DNA of 64,000 nt from Henriciella marina DSM 19595 (GCF_000376805.1 NZ_AQXT01000002.1:2790001-2854000), one strand, 5' to 3'; positions 28,430 through 37,227 are shown, counted from the first letter of the stretch. Numbers and translations: made by a program. Notes: generated from the letters alone by a model not told the origin.

Positions 28430-28960
28430 ATGCAGCACGACATCAAATCCGTACTCCTTCGCCAGCATGATATGGCCTGGCGCTTCGCCGAACTTCATCT
28501 CGACGCACTGACGATGGAAGACTGCCTCTGGCGGCCGGGCGGCGATATGGGCCTGCATGTCTGGCGCGATGAGTCGTCCGGTTCCTGGCGCGCCGACTGG
28601 CCGCAAAGCGAGGCCTATGAGATCGGCCCGGCCAGCCTCGGCTGGATCACATGGCACATGCTATTCTGGTGGCGCATGGTGCTCGACCAGAGTTTTGGCG
28701 AGGGGCAACTGACACGGAGCGATATCGCGTGGCCGGGCACGGCGGATGGCGTGCGAAGCGAGGCAAAGGCGGTTGAGGCGCGCTGGCGCGCAGCTATCAA
28801 GACGCTAGGTGAGGACGAGCTGTTAAGCCCGGCGCTAACGCGCTGGCCCTTCAAAGACCGGCCGTTTGCCGATGTGGTAGCGTGGGCAAATTTGGAGTTG
28901 ATGAAGTCCGCATCAGAAATGGGCTATGTGCTGTTTCTCCGGCAGGGGCAGAGACGCTAG
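28430..28960 (+). CDS. DinB-like four-helix protein
   Basis: 176 residues, start ATG 28430. The helical pattern with WITWHMLFWWRMVLDQSFGEG near the middle (His in the second helix, as in DinB/YfiT metal sites) and VVAWANLELMKSASEMGYVLFL at the end suggests the DinB superfamily, whose members bind a divalent metal with three His. Only part of the His triad is visible, so the call is tentative. Directly after its stop begins the REP-like repeat into which the casposon has inserted. Confidence 0.6.
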   Translation: MQHDIKSVLLRQHDMAWRFAELHLDALTMEDCLWRPGGDMGLHVWRDESSGSWRADWPQSEAYEIGPASLGWITWHMLFWWRMVLDQSFGEGQLTRSDIAWPGTADGVRSEAKAVEARWRAAIKTLGEDELLSPALTRWPFKDRPFADVVAWANLELMKSASEMGYVLFLRQGQRR

Positions 28961-29045
28961 GTTGCGAGGTGGGTTCTTGAGGCTGCGTCTGATCTGGCCT
29001 GAGCTGTTGCTGCCCTCACCCCCGCCCCTCTCCCGAATCCGGGAG
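28961..29045 (+). repeat. left part of a REP-like repeat interrupted by the casposon
   Basis: This stretch matches the first 85 or so bases of the intact unit at about 46141-46225 with small changes: GCGAGG, GGTTCTTGA, CTGG-CTGA, GCCCTCACCCC, GCCCCTCTCCCG-AT-CGGGAG in the same order. The unit breaks off exactly at the casposon border and resumes at 45630. Confidence 0.8.
29030..29045 (+). repeat. left target-site duplication of the casposon
   Basis: CTCCCGAATCCGGGAG, identical to 45614-45629. The preceding base differs (T versus C) and the following base differs (G versus A), so 16 bp is the maximal duplication. The sequence is itself a near-palindrome, the core of the REP-like repeat. Confidence 0.88.
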
Positions 29046-29075
29046 GGGGTATAGTGATGTTCAAAATAAATTATT
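29046..29075 (+). repeat. left terminal inverted repeat of the casposon
   Basis: Begins GGGGTATAGTGATGT. The outer 15 bp match the right end perfectly in inverted orientation; over 30 bp the match is 26 of 30, the inner part sharing AAATTATT. Confidence 0.9.
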
Positions 29076-29240
29076 CGTGACCCATAACCAGTCCCTCGAT
29101 CGAATGTTGGGTGAGCGGGACTCCGAGAGCGGTTTGGTGCCGGTTGAGCGAGACATCGATCTCCAATTGAAAACGCTTGGAATTTAGCGCTTCAACAGTA
29201 ATGTAATTTATCACGGCTTGTAGGACAGCTACGGTCCATA

Positions 29241-30170
29241 TTGAGTGTTGGGTTTACATGTTACATGGCTTTGGCACCGAAATTACCAACGGGGTTGGAC
29301 GACAATAGAAATAGAAGATTTCGTCCTAGGAATTCCCTTAGATATAATTTACGCCGATACCTTCACCTGAATGGTATTTTTCCGGATGTGGAAAACCCGC
29401 ATACATTCTGCGAAAAAATTTGGGTTAGAATGCTTTTTGACAGGCGTCCAATACTTGCAGAAGCATCTGATAAGTTGCAGACAAAACGCCTTGCCAAAAA
29501 ATTTCGGATACCGTGCCTGCCAGCGTTGAGCGTACATCGAGTTCCAATCACACCAGACCATTTTGATGGCTCGCTACGACCAACCATTGTGAAGGCTAAT
29601 CATGGTAGCGGTTGGAATTATGTTGTTTCCAATAGGAATAGCTACGCCCCGAAATTGCTGTACAATTTAACACGCAATTGGCTGGCCTCTGATTACTCAG
29701 TTAGAAAATTTGAGTGGGCCTATTCTGGAGCAGCTCGACGCATTTTCATTGAGCCCCTCATTTTCCAGCACGGTCGAATTCCAGATGATGTGTCGCTCTT
29801 TTGTTTTCGAGGATTGGTTAGAGCTGTTTGCGTCACTTCCGACCGTTGGCAGGGAGCCAACAGAATTTGGTTTCTCGACCCATACTCGCCAACGCTGCAA
29901 AAGCGTTACTCTTTTGATATTCGAATGTTGGCGGTCGCCGCTGCAAAAATATCCGACGGCTTTGACTTTTTGCGCGTGGACTTCTTAGCTTTGCAAAAAA
30001 AGTTCTTTCTGAATGAGCTTACCGTATATCCGTCTGCGGGCATCAACACTATTATTCCAGAATTCGTGGACAGGGAACTTGGGAAATATTGGACAATCGA
30101 AGATTCCGTTAAGCTATATCCAAATGCTTTAGTACGGTTTCAAAGAGAATGCGATGACCTTCTTCATTGA
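29241..30170 (+). CDS. TupA-like ATP-grasp protein (surface polysaccharide/teichuronopeptide-type ligase)
   Basis: 309 residues. The N-terminal part NPHTFCEKIWVRMLFDRRPILAEASDKLQTKRL follows the diagnostic TupA-like ATPgrasp pattern (NPKTFNEKI..LF/YDRxPLLT..ADK). Later: PTIVKANHGSGWNYVV (nucleotide-binding loop), FIEPLI, and DFLRVDFLALQKKFFLNELTVYPSAG with metal-binding Asp and Glu-Asn. Such proteins sit in capsule and exopolysaccharide clusters and are thought to attach amino acids or similar groups to glycans. It is the first gene inside the left end of the casposon, strongly AT-rich, and converges on the SGNH gene with a 62-bp overlap. Confidence 0.82.
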   Translation: MSVGFTCYMALAPKLPTGLDDNRNRRFRPRNSLRYNLRRYLHLNGIFPDVENPHTFCEKIWVRMLFDRRPILAEASDKLQTKRLAKKFRIPCLPALSVHRVPITPDHFDGSLRPTIVKANHGSGWNYVVSNRNSYAPKLLYNLTRNWLASDYSVRKFEWAYSGAARRIFIEPLIFQHGRIPDDVSLFCFRGLVRAVCVTSDRWQGANRIWFLDPYSPTLQKRYSFDIRMLAVAAAKISDGFDFLRVDFLALQKKFFLNELTVYPSAGINTIIPEFVDRELGKYWTIEDSVKLYPNALVRFQRECDDLLH

Positions 30171-30741
30171 GATGCACTCCATCGGAATAAACCGCCTTTC
30201 CATAGAGCATATCCCAAGCGTCTATTTCAACGCAATGATGCGAAGCTAAAACTTCTCTGGCTGCCGATCGGAACCTTTGAATATTGTCGTTTAAGTAGTA
30301 GTAGGGTCCGAGAGGGTTGGTGCGAGATTCATCGACTGGAGGAATGCCTAACAAATAAACGTCTTGGCACATATCCTGAGCGTCACCTAATATCCTGTTT
30401 AGGTTAGACTGGAAATCCAGAAGAGCTAATTCGGATGATCTTGGGTCATCCGCGACTTTCAGACGACTATCGTTAGTTCCAACGCCGATTATTAATGTTG
30501 GAACTTTTCTGGCGCTAACTTCCGCGACAAGACGGCTTTTCAAATTCTCTGTATTGTCGCCGCCAATACCAAGATTGAATACCGCTGACATTTTGTTCCG
30601 GGATTCAAGCTCTCGCCTTAGTAATCCTACCCATCCGCCATTAATCGTGTCGTGGCGGCCATAAACAATGCTGTCCCCAATAGCCGCTATTTTTCTTTTT
30701 TGTTCAGTAGCTTTCGGACTTCTCCTAAATAGATTGAACAT
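30109..30741 (-). CDS. SGNH/GDSL hydrolase
   Basis: 210 residues. All four blocks are visible: AAIGDSIVYG (nucleophile Ser), NLGIGGDNT (oxyanion Gly), IIGVGTNDSRL (Asn) and YSDGVHLNEEG (Asp-His). Probably a cytosolic or membrane-associated esterase or O-deacetylase acting on glycans or acyl carriers; no signal peptide. It overlaps the glycosyltransferase gene by 17 bases upstream and lies last in a four-gene minus-strand operon. Its 3' end overlaps the ATP-grasp gene on the other strand. Confidence 0.85.
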   Translation of the reverse strand: MFNLFRRSPKATEQKRKIAAIGDSIVYGRHDTINGGWVGLLRRELESRNKMSAVFNLGIGGDNTENLKSRLVAEVSARKVPTLIIGVGTNDSRLKVADDPRSSELALLDFQSNLNRILGDAQDMCQDVYLLGIPPVDESRTNPLGPYYYLNDNIQRFRSAAREVLASHHCVEIDAWDMLYGKAVYSDGVHLNEEGHRILFETVLKHLDIA

Positions 30742-31990
30742 ATTGAATCACCTTTTCAAAGCCTGAGATTAAATCTAACGATCTGATATACTCACGATTT
30801 GCTTTTCCTACCTTAATTTGAAGATCGGGCTCGAAAGCGGTTGCCAATTTATCGGCCAGCTCTGTTGAGCATTGATCAAGGCTCTCGTGTCGGTCAACGA
30901 AAAGTCTTTGAATATTTAGCGTAGACACGCACTCAGAAACGCCTCCGATGTCCATTGCAACCACCGGCTTTCCTGCAAAGGCCGCCGAAAGTACAGATGA
31001 AGGCCGGGGGTCCTCAAAATCGTTCTCGCCACAGGCCGTGTGTAAACAAACGTCGATCGCAGAGTACATATCAGGCAGATGTTCTATGGGTACATTTGCA
31101 ATTGCTATTTTACTGGTAATTTGTCGCCTTTCCACCTCCCGTGAAATAGGCAATATATCTCCTTCGCCGAAGAAGCATAGTTGTGTATTTAGAAGCTTGG
31201 CTTGGCAAAACGCATCAAGAGCTTTGAGCGGAGATTTATCCTTATGAATTCTCCCTACTACGCCGACCCAACGCTTTCCAGAGTCCAGAGTCCCAAACCT
31301 GGGCTCGGACAGCGCGGCAAGTATTTCTTTTGCACGCACGACATCGTTTACCCCATGCGATTCAGGAAAACTCGGAACAATTCCAGAAATCTGCAGTCCA
31401 GCCGCTTCCATTTTTGTGCGCTGAAACTCGGATACACAATATAGAGCGTCGCACTTCCTCAAAGATTTGAGGTAAATCGAACGAAACGATCTTGCGGCGA
31501 AAATAGAAGAAAAGGGGTATGATTTCTCAGCCTCTCGAAATGGCCAAAAGTATCCGTCTTTGCCTCGCAAGAAGCACACGATTGACTTTACGCCAAGCCT
31601 GCGAAGAGCATCCATCTCCGGTTCCAGAACCGCAAGTTCTGGAAAAGCGGAAACGAAAAAAATTGAGTCGATATGCTGAGTCCGGACAATCTCGTTTATG
31701 CGCGCGGAAAGTTCAAAATGGTTCAAACTAATAGTCGACTTAGACAGTGCACATTGGCCATAAAAGAATAGCTTTAACTGGCTTGGATTTGTCGATGCAT
31801 TAACCTGCGCCGCAACTTCGCCGCTCGCAAGATGCTTCGGCATAAGGAGGTACGAAGTATGTCCGAGGCTACCGAGGATCCTTGTGAGTGGGCGGACAAA
31901 CGATATCGTGTGGCCAGCCATTGAGATGACGTCATCATTGGGGTCATGGACATCCGCAAATGCCTTCTTGCAAACTATCAAGATATTCAT
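30725..31990 (-). CDS. glycosyltransferase, GT-B fold (family 4-like)
   Basis: 421 residues. The C-terminal half has the GT4 layout: KRWVGVVGRIHKDKSPLKALDAF, LCFFGEGDILP, HLPDMYSAIDVCLHTACGENDFEDPRPSSVLSAAFAGKPVVAMDIGGVSECV. The E-x7-E nucleotide-sugar signature appears in modified form (NDFEDPRPSSVLSA). It likely adds a sugar to a surface polysaccharide precursor. The ATG overlaps the stop of the hexapeptide gene (ATGA), and its stop overlaps the SGNH gene, so the genes are translationally coupled. AT-rich. Confidence 0.87.
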   Translation of the reverse strand: MNILIVCKKAFADVHDPNDDVISMAGHTISFVRPLTRILGSLGHTSYLLMPKHLASGEVAAQVNASTNPSQLKLFFYGQCALSKSTISLNHFELSARINEIVRTQHIDSIFFVSAFPELAVLEPEMDALRRLGVKSIVCFLRGKDGYFWPFREAEKSYPFSSIFAARSFRSIYLKSLRKCDALYCVSEFQRTKMEAAGLQISGIVPSFPESHGVNDVVRAKEILAALSEPRFGTLDSGKRWVGVVGRIHKDKSPLKALDAFCQAKLLNTQLCFFGEGDILPISREVERRQITSKIAIANVPIEHLPDMYSAIDVCLHTACGENDFEDPRPSSVLSAAFAGKPVVAMDIGGVSECVSTLNIQRLFVDRHESLDQCSTELADKLATAFEPDLQIKVGKANREYIRSLDLISGFEKVIQYVQSI

Positions 31991-32616
31991 GTCTGAGGCG
32001 AGGGAAGTAGCACCCTTCCCGGCATGGCCTCGTAGTTAATTCTACAATTAAACCCATCGGCAATAATTGCACCGAACAGCTTGTGCCCTGTGCAAACCAG
32101 TTTTCCATCTACATTGAGATACACGAATTCGCGCTTCAAATTGCGTACGGCTGTGATGAATCCCGCTGACAACGTTACATCAGCACCAACCAACGAATGT
32201 CCCAAATAGCTTGCATGTGCCATTTTTAGTCGAGATACAGCTATGGTTGTTCGAATTTCTGCGCCCGGTCCCACATAGGACCCAGGACCAATCACCGTCG
32301 GGCCAAAAATTGTTGAATTCGGACCAATTTCGCATTCGTCCAAGATGACAACGTCGCCAATTAAATGAACGCCGCGGTGTATGACTGCGGATTTTGAGAC
32401 AAGAGAAAGCCCACTCGTTCGCGCCTCTTTCAATCTTGTCGCCGTTTCTATTTCATTGAATGCTGACCTGCCGGATAGGCTTTCAGTCCGGAAAGTCTTC
32501 AATTCGTTGAAGGCTTTGAGCGCCAATAGCTGCGATCTCCACCAGATCGGTGATGAGAAAAGTGAGAACGACACAGGTAAGCTTTTCTTGATGAAGTTCG
32601 GAACATTATGGTGCAT
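31987..32616 (-). CDS. left-handed beta-helix (hexapeptide) protein, possible acyl/nucleotidyl-transferase
   Basis: 209 residues. Residues about 75-150 form hexapeptide repeats: AVIHRGVHLIGDVVILDECEIGPNSTIFGPTVIGPGSYVGPGAEI, then RLKMAHASYLGHSLVGADVTLSAGFITA, which resembles the C-terminal acetyltransferase domain of GlmU-type sugar nucleotidyltransferases (GHSLVGxxVxLSAG). No nucleotidyltransferase N-domain is present. Likely an acyltransferase acting on a sugar in the polysaccharide cluster. Overlaps the membrane-protein gene by 11 bases. Confidence 0.75.
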   Translation of the reverse strand: MHHNVPNFIKKSLPVSFSLFSSPIWWRSQLLALKAFNELKTFRTESLSGRSAFNEIETATRLKEARTSGLSLVSKSAVIHRGVHLIGDVVILDECEIGPNSTIFGPTVIGPGSYVGPGAEIRTTIAVSRLKMAHASYLGHSLVGADVTLSAGFITAVRNLKREFVYLNVDGKLVCTGHKLFGAIIADGFNCRINYEAMPGRVLLPSPQT

Positions 32617-33370
32617 CAGTACCCTTTGGCTCTTTCGGCTCAGATACTATTTTGGTTTCCATGTTGTTGTCAGATTGCTCTGGCTCAATCACGTGGAGAG
32701 ACGCTGGCGACATGTTGTCGAGCTTGGTCGCCTCATTGCCAGGGGTAATTTCGTCTTCCTCACCTTGAGGGGGCACGCCTGACAGGAAATTTCCGACTGC
32801 TGGTGCGATGTTCAGTGAAAATATCGCTACCCAGGTAGCAACAAACCCCCAGATAAGCGCCTGCATCAACTTACCTGCACTCAACCTAGTGCGCTCTAAG
32901 GCCAAAAAAACTTTCAGATGCCGCGCAAATCCGTTTCTGATGCCCGCGAACGCTACGGAATCTGATTTCACTTCGGTCAGTGGTAATACCGTATACGTTT
33001 TTGTTGAAAGCATCTGAGCTTCCAGGTCCTCAATTACGGGTCGCCACCTACTGAGATAATATCCCGACTTATTATTCATCATAAGCCAGATCCAAGAAAA
33101 ATACACACCTAGTGTTGAGGCAATCAGTTTCATGTCAAACTTTATTTCTATAGACAATGCTGCCCCGACGAGCACTCCATTTACTATCAGCATCAGATTA
33201 TTCCGAACCCAATACCGATCTGCTTCTCGGTCCCAAATACTAACAACCGTTGAGTGTACTTGCGCTAGTGCCTGCGCATCTACCGAACTTTCCGATGCGC
33301 TTCCGGCGTCCCCAGGTTTGCTTGGCTCACCTTCTGAGTTTGTTGGTTTTGGGGGCTCTGCTTCACTCAT
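32606..33370 (-). CDS. multi-pass membrane protein of unknown function
   Basis: 254 residues. The first 35 residues are Pro/Ser/Glu-rich, then helical VHSTVVSIWDREADRYWVRNNLMLIV, two membrane helices (about residues 57-75 and 85-100), a cytoplasmic stretch with SRWRPVIEDLEAQMLS, and a third hydrophobic segment LIWGFVATWVAIFSLNIAP (about residue 180). The C-terminal tail is acidic and disordered-looking. Possibly related to RipA-type octameric membrane proteins or to two-helix membrane effectors of bacterial defence; I cannot decide. First gene in the operon with the hexapeptide, glycosyltransferase and SGNH genes. Confidence 0.6.
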   Translation of the reverse strand: MSEAEPPKPTNSEGEPSKPGDAGSASESSVDAQALAQVHSTVVSIWDREADRYWVRNNLMLIVNGVLVGAALSIEIKFDMKLIASTLGVYFSWIWLMMNNKSGYYLSRWRPVIEDLEAQMLSTKTYTVLPLTEVKSDSVAFAGIRNGFARHLKVFLALERTRLSAGKLMQALIWGFVATWVAIFSLNIAPAVGNFLSGVPPQGEEDEITPGNEATKLDNMSPASLHVIEPEQSDNNMETKIVSEPKEPKGTDAP

Positions 33371-33531
33371 TGTCCGAACCTGATGGTCAGCCTTTTCACG
33401 CGGAACGCCTCGTAAAGAACGACGCCGAGCACGACGCTATCTTAAGTTATTGAAATATAAAAGCGTGATAAAATGTGCAACTTGCCGTTTATAAAAGTCC
33501 TTACCTGCATGCAGCCTAAGTGCACGTTCGC

Positions 33532-35358
33532 TCAATACGTTCGGGCTGCATTGATTTGACTAACCAAAAGAGGGCTTGGTCCATCGCGTGGTGGTGCATC
33601 TACTTGTTTGGTTTCCTTGCCAATTAACCTTACGCCAGTCATAGCGATGTGACGCCGACAAGTGACCCCCTGATGCAGCGGAGCGCCATTGTCGAACTTG
33701 TCTTCCGGACTGAGGTGATAAAGCGCGAGCGCATCGGCATAGGTTTTCAAAGCACCAATCGGAACGGGCTCACCCGTCTCGCGATCAAAAACAAGCTCAG
33801 CCAGTTTGTCGGCATCCCGCTCATAGGGAGCAATCGGCTTCGGCAATTCTCGCTTTTTAGGGCGTCCGCGCTTTGACGGATCAACCTCTTCAATCGGCAT
33901 ATCGAGCCAGGCTTCCGTAAGCGCCGTTGGCGCGACCATGAACCCGAACGGCTTCACTTTCTCAGAGTATGGCTTGCCCGCATTGAAGTGCTTCATGTAG
34001 CGCAGCATTTCCGGGCTGCTGGCATTCCAACGCATCAACGCCGGATTGGTAAGCGCTGGGTGATAGTCCAGCGGCACTTGGTCCGGCGTGCCGTCGATCG
34101 CGGCCTTTAGAATGAAGAACCAAAAATCATACTGCCAGCGGTGGATGCCCATCGCCCGCAAGTTTTCGATCGGGTCTGGAACGCCTGGAGCCGGATTATC
34201 CTCACCATAGGGCGGCAACCACTGGCCAAGCCCATGCGCAGACGCCTTGCGGATAATGGGCGACCCACCGTCCGCGATATTGAACAGCGCATACCGCTTG
34301 GCAGAAATGGCCCAGGCAAATAGCGGTTCAATCTCGTCTTTCGAACCGGGCGCATAGTTTACATCTTCAATCTGAAGAATGGAGCCCGGCTTCTGGTACG
34401 GATTGAGATTAACGAACCAATCGACAACCGCCCTTGCCGACTGCTGGAAGTCTGCCCGATCAACGCCATCAGACCGCGCAAGCGCGATACTGTCGGTATC
34501 GCAGAACACCCAGCCAAGCCCATTGTCAGCCGCAACGGTTTCAGCGCAAGCGAGCATGAGCCGCGCCGCTCCGGTGATCATCGCAGCCAAAACGGGATTG
34601 AAATAGGAGCCCGGATATTCGACGGCTTTTAACTGGATTGTATGCCGCTCTCCATCCAGCCCGAATACGTTCAGGGGTAGCTTGTCGTTTGACGTATCGT
34701 GCCGGATTTCTGCGAAGATGCCGTAGCAAGTCGAGTTTGCGAGAATTTTAAGCTGCTTCTCGATCGGGTCGCCCTGTCGCTTGGCCTCATCCCTCATATC
34801 GATGAGACGAACGAACAGGTCTTCTGTATTGGGATCGAAAAGATATTCGTCCCGGCCCAAAAGCTTCATTGGTCTGAGATCTGATTGTTTAGGCCCTGGC
34901 ACGAAGCGGACGGCCCTATCGATTTTCGGCGCTTTGCCCGTGAAGAGTTTCGAGGCGACAAGATCAGCCAGCGTGTACCAGACCGGCTGATTTGAAGTCA
35001 GGCTGTTCACACCGATCGTCTGGTTCTGCCGCCCGTCTGAATATCGCGCCCGCACCGGCACGATGTCACCATCCGGTGAAAGCTGCACGATCGCATGAAG
35101 CTTTGGCCAAACATCCTTTTGCTTGAGGTCATCAAGCGTCACGGTGTCGAGGAAGCGTTGAACATTCGCGGTATCGTCGAAGTGCTCGAAATGTGCCGCG
35201 ACCAAGAAGGCATTGAGCTTCATCAGCGCATTGACGGATGGATACATGGATTTGAAGTCGCAATAGAGAACTTCGGTAATTGCCCGGCGAATTCGGACTT
35301 CTGCCCGCCCGCCATAATAGGTAGCCATGATCGGCCCGAAGATTTGACGATCAAGCAT
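33532..35358 (-). CDS. casposon family B DNA polymerase, polymerase subunit
   Basis: 608 residues carrying only the polymerase part of a family B enzyme. Motif A is DFKSMYPS (Asp34), motif B is KILANSTCYG (Lys204, Asn208, Tyr212), motif C is FCDTDS (Asp287, Asp289); all catalytic residues are present. The thumb-like remainder runs to the C-terminus. The exonuclease domain is in the preceding ORF, which ends inside this start (ATGCTTGA, 8-base overlap). A GGAGAG site 6 bases before the ATG shows that this start is used in its own right. It would copy casposon DNA during transposition. No TPR1/TPR2 protein-priming insertion was recognised. Confidence 0.88.
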   Translation of the reverse strand: MLDRQIFGPIMATYYGGRAEVRIRRAITEVLYCDFKSMYPSVNALMKLNAFLVAAHFEHFDDTANVQRFLDTVTLDDLKQKDVWPKLHAIVQLSPDGDIVPVRARYSDGRQNQTIGVNSLTSNQPVWYTLADLVASKLFTGKAPKIDRAVRFVPGPKQSDLRPMKLLGRDEYLFDPNTEDLFVRLIDMRDEAKRQGDPIEKQLKILANSTCYGIFAEIRHDTSNDKLPLNVFGLDGERHTIQLKAVEYPGSYFNPVLAAMITGAARLMLACAETVAADNGLGWVFCDTDSIALARSDGVDRADFQQSARAVVDWFVNLNPYQKPGSILQIEDVNYAPGSKDEIEPLFAWAISAKRYALFNIADGGSPIIRKASAHGLGQWLPPYGEDNPAPGVPDPIENLRAMGIHRWQYDFWFFILKAAIDGTPDQVPLDYHPALTNPALMRWNASSPEMLRYMKHFNAGKPYSEKVKPFGFMVAPTALTEAWLDMPIEEVDPSKRGRPKKRELPKPIAPYERDADKLAELVFDRETGEPVPIGALKTYADALALYHLSPEDKFDNGAPLHQGVTCRRHIAMTGVRLIGKETKQVDAPPRDGPSPLLVSQINAARTY

Positions 35359-36259
35359 CGTAATCTCTCCTAAGCAGAGGGCGAATGTTCATCTCGCGAA
35401 GCAGGGCTTTGCCGAGACTGGCTTCGCTCAGGATACGCTTGAGCGGCGTCGATAGTCCGAAACCAGCATAGATTTTGGCGAGGGCTTCATAACACTCCCA
35501 GGTCGCCTGGACGTCATCTCGTGCATAGCTCAGATATTCCGGCGTCAGCGGGCCTCCATGCTCTTCGGTCTCCTGCTTCTGTGTTGGCGTATTCAACCGC
35601 TTGGCTAGAGCGGCGAGCGAATACCGGCCCGTCAGCAAGGCCGCCGCAATTGTCTTGGCATCAATGAACGTCCCACGATTGCTCGCCGGCTTCACATTTC
35701 GCTTTCGCATACTGCGAGGCTGCTTTGGTTTTCCAGGAGCGGCAAAATCTATCAGGGCCGTCGTCGGGTTGAGATGTTTGATGCGAATGTTCGGATCAGA
35801 CTTCCAGCGGGTCAGGCGGAATGTGAACCCGCCAAACATCGAGCCGCGCGCTTCACCGGAAGCAAGAGCAATACGAGCAATATCGAACGGCAGATTAAAC
35901 CCGATGATCGCGCCATTCGCGAGATAACCAATATCGAGAATGATCGTTCGCCGAAACGCTTCTATCGGAATGACGTCAAGATCATGAGCCGACGCGTAGG
36001 CCAAGACAACTGCCAGGTCAGCATCTGGCAGCTCGTCTGCAATGAAGATGACTTCATATTTCAGCGTCCCGGCATGCCGGACTTGAGCAAACCCCACGCG
36101 AAGCTTTTGGAGGGCATCAACGGTTGTTTCTGTATCGAAGATGACCTGCCAATCCGACGTGATGTCGAATTCGAAGCCAGCCGGGCGGAAGACTTTCGGC
36201 GTCCAGTTCGGCGGTTCGGTATAGGCCCTGATGAAGAGATCAGTTTCGAGAACGCTCAT
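35351..36259 (-). CDS. casposon family B DNA polymerase, 3'-5' exonuclease subunit
   Basis: 302 residues with the three DnaQ-like exonuclease motifs used by family B polymerases: Exo I FDTETT (Asp42, Glu44), Exo II GFNLPFDIARI (Asn122, Asp126), Exo III YARDDVQATW (Tyr245, Asp249). No polymerase motif is present; the C-terminus (to LLRREMN-like NIRPLLRRDYDA) ends by overlapping the start of the polymerase ORF. Probably proofreading, assembling with the following protein. The 5' end overlaps the HNH gene by four bases (ATGA). Alternative: one ancestral gene split by mutation, but the overlap with a good ribosome-binding site argues for a functional split. Confidence 0.85.
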   Translation of the reverse strand: MSVLETDLFIRAYTEPPNWTPKVFRPAGFEFDITSDWQVIFDTETTVDALQKLRVGFAQVRHAGTLKYEVIFIADELPDADLAVVLAYASAHDLDVIPIEAFRRTIILDIGYLANGAIIGFNLPFDIARIALASGEARGSMFGGFTFRLTRWKSDPNIRIKHLNPTTALIDFAAPGKPKQPRSMRKRNVKPASNRGTFIDAKTIAAALLTGRYSLAALAKRLNTPTQKQETEEHGGPLTPEYLSYARDDVQATWECYEALAKIYAGFGLSTPLKRILSEASLGKALLREMNIRPLLRRDYDA

Positions 36260-36636
36260 TGGTCTGCCTCCTTCTCATCGAGGCGGGCTTGTTCAGCCTC
36301 TTCAATCAGCGACTGGCCAAATGCCTTCAGCGTCTTGGCAATTTGAAGCAGCCAGTCTGCCAGGGCGTCGAGATAGCGCCCGATCGTCTCGCGATCGGGG
36401 TCTTGAGTTTTGGGCCTAAACGACATGTCTTTCTCCTTTTCGGTTGAGATGCGATGGCAGTTGCTGCAAAGCGCTCCGCCCGTGCCGATCGCGAACTTGC
36501 TGGGAATGAGGTGGGCGAATTCGAGGGCTGCCGGGTGAGCGTTGAAGGCACACCAGAGGCAGATTGGATGACGCGATTTCAGACGCCGGAAATCGGCCTC
36601 GCGTCGTAGTTCTTTTTTCGTGATTTCAGGCAGCAT
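36256..36636 (-). CDS. HNH-type endonuclease-like protein of the casposon
   Basis: 126 residues. A treble-clef arrangement with HPICLWCAFNAHPAALEFAHLIPSKF and ALCSNCHRIST gives two CxxC pairs and the His-x-His/Asn core of HNH proteins (AHLIPS, CHR). After residue 75 the chain is helical and charged (EEAEQARLDEKEADQ). HNH nucleases accompany Cas1 and PolB in many casposons; their role in mobility is not settled. Lies between the HTH gene (9-base gap) and the exonuclease gene (4-base overlap). Confidence 0.78.
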   Translation of the reverse strand: MLPEITKKELRREADFRRLKSRHPICLWCAFNAHPAALEFAHLIPSKFAIGTGGALCSNCHRISTEKEKDMSFRPKTQDPDRETIGRYLDALADWLLQIAKTLKAFGQSLIEEAEQARLDEKEADQ

Positions 36637-36645
36637 GGAGGGCTC

Positions 36646-37227
36646 CTAGTCAGGGTTTGTGATTGCGTAGATTTCGTGGAATTCCGGCTCGTCTTTCAGC
36701 GCGTAGCGAATGAGCGCATTGCGATCGGTCTCGAAGGGGTGGAAGCGGCCTTTAAGATCGGTCAGGCCGTCACCGCGATACGGGTCGAGCACTTTCGGGT
36801 CTTTGGTCCGAAGGAATTTCTTGATGTCGTTGAAATAGTGACCGGCCCGGCTGGCAGGGGCGAAGCCTGCGACCGTAATCGCCTTAGTCGAAGCATTTTC
36901 GATCATGGGAATACGGCGGGGGCGGGTGTCACCGATTACCCATCGATTGGCTTGTTTCAAACCAAGGCCGGATTGTGCGAGATACCAGGAAAGGCGTTCC
37001 GGTGAGATGCCAGCCGCTCTGGCGGCGGCGGTCATCGATAGACCGCCGTTCATGACTTTCAGGGCTTCATTGATCTTCGCGCTCGCGCGGGGTGCAGCGG
37101 GTTTGCCGCTTGCGCGAGTTTCATCCGGTTTAGGATGACCGCGCGTCTGGGATAGCGTCAGACCGCGTGCGAGACCGCGCGCTTTGCGGCGCTGGTACTC
37201 TGCTTTGTAGTCGCGCTTCTTTGCCAC
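36646..37227 (-). CDS. helix-turn-helix protein, first gene of the casposon minus-strand operon
   Basis: 193 residues. A basic N-terminus (MAKKRDYKAEYQRRKARG) precedes INEALKVMNGGLSMTAAARAAGISPERLSWYLAQSGL (about residues 52-87), a clear helix-turn-helix of the type used in casposon and phage regulators. The second half, beginning ANRWVIGDTRPRRIPMIENA, includes basic and aromatic residues and ends in DEPEFHEIYAIT; no family recognised. Probably binds casposon ends or controls the divergent promoters. The divergent spacer to 37375 contains two direct repeats. Confidence 0.75.
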   Translation of the reverse strand: MAKKRDYKAEYQRRKARGLARGLTLSQTRGHPKPDETRASGKPAAPRASAKINEALKVMNGGLSMTAAARAAGISPERLSWYLAQSGLGLKQANRWVIGDTRPRRIPMIENASTKAITVAGFAPASRAGHYFNDIKKFLRTKDPKVLDPYRGDGLTDLKGRFHPFETDRNALIRYALKDEPEFHEIYAITNPD

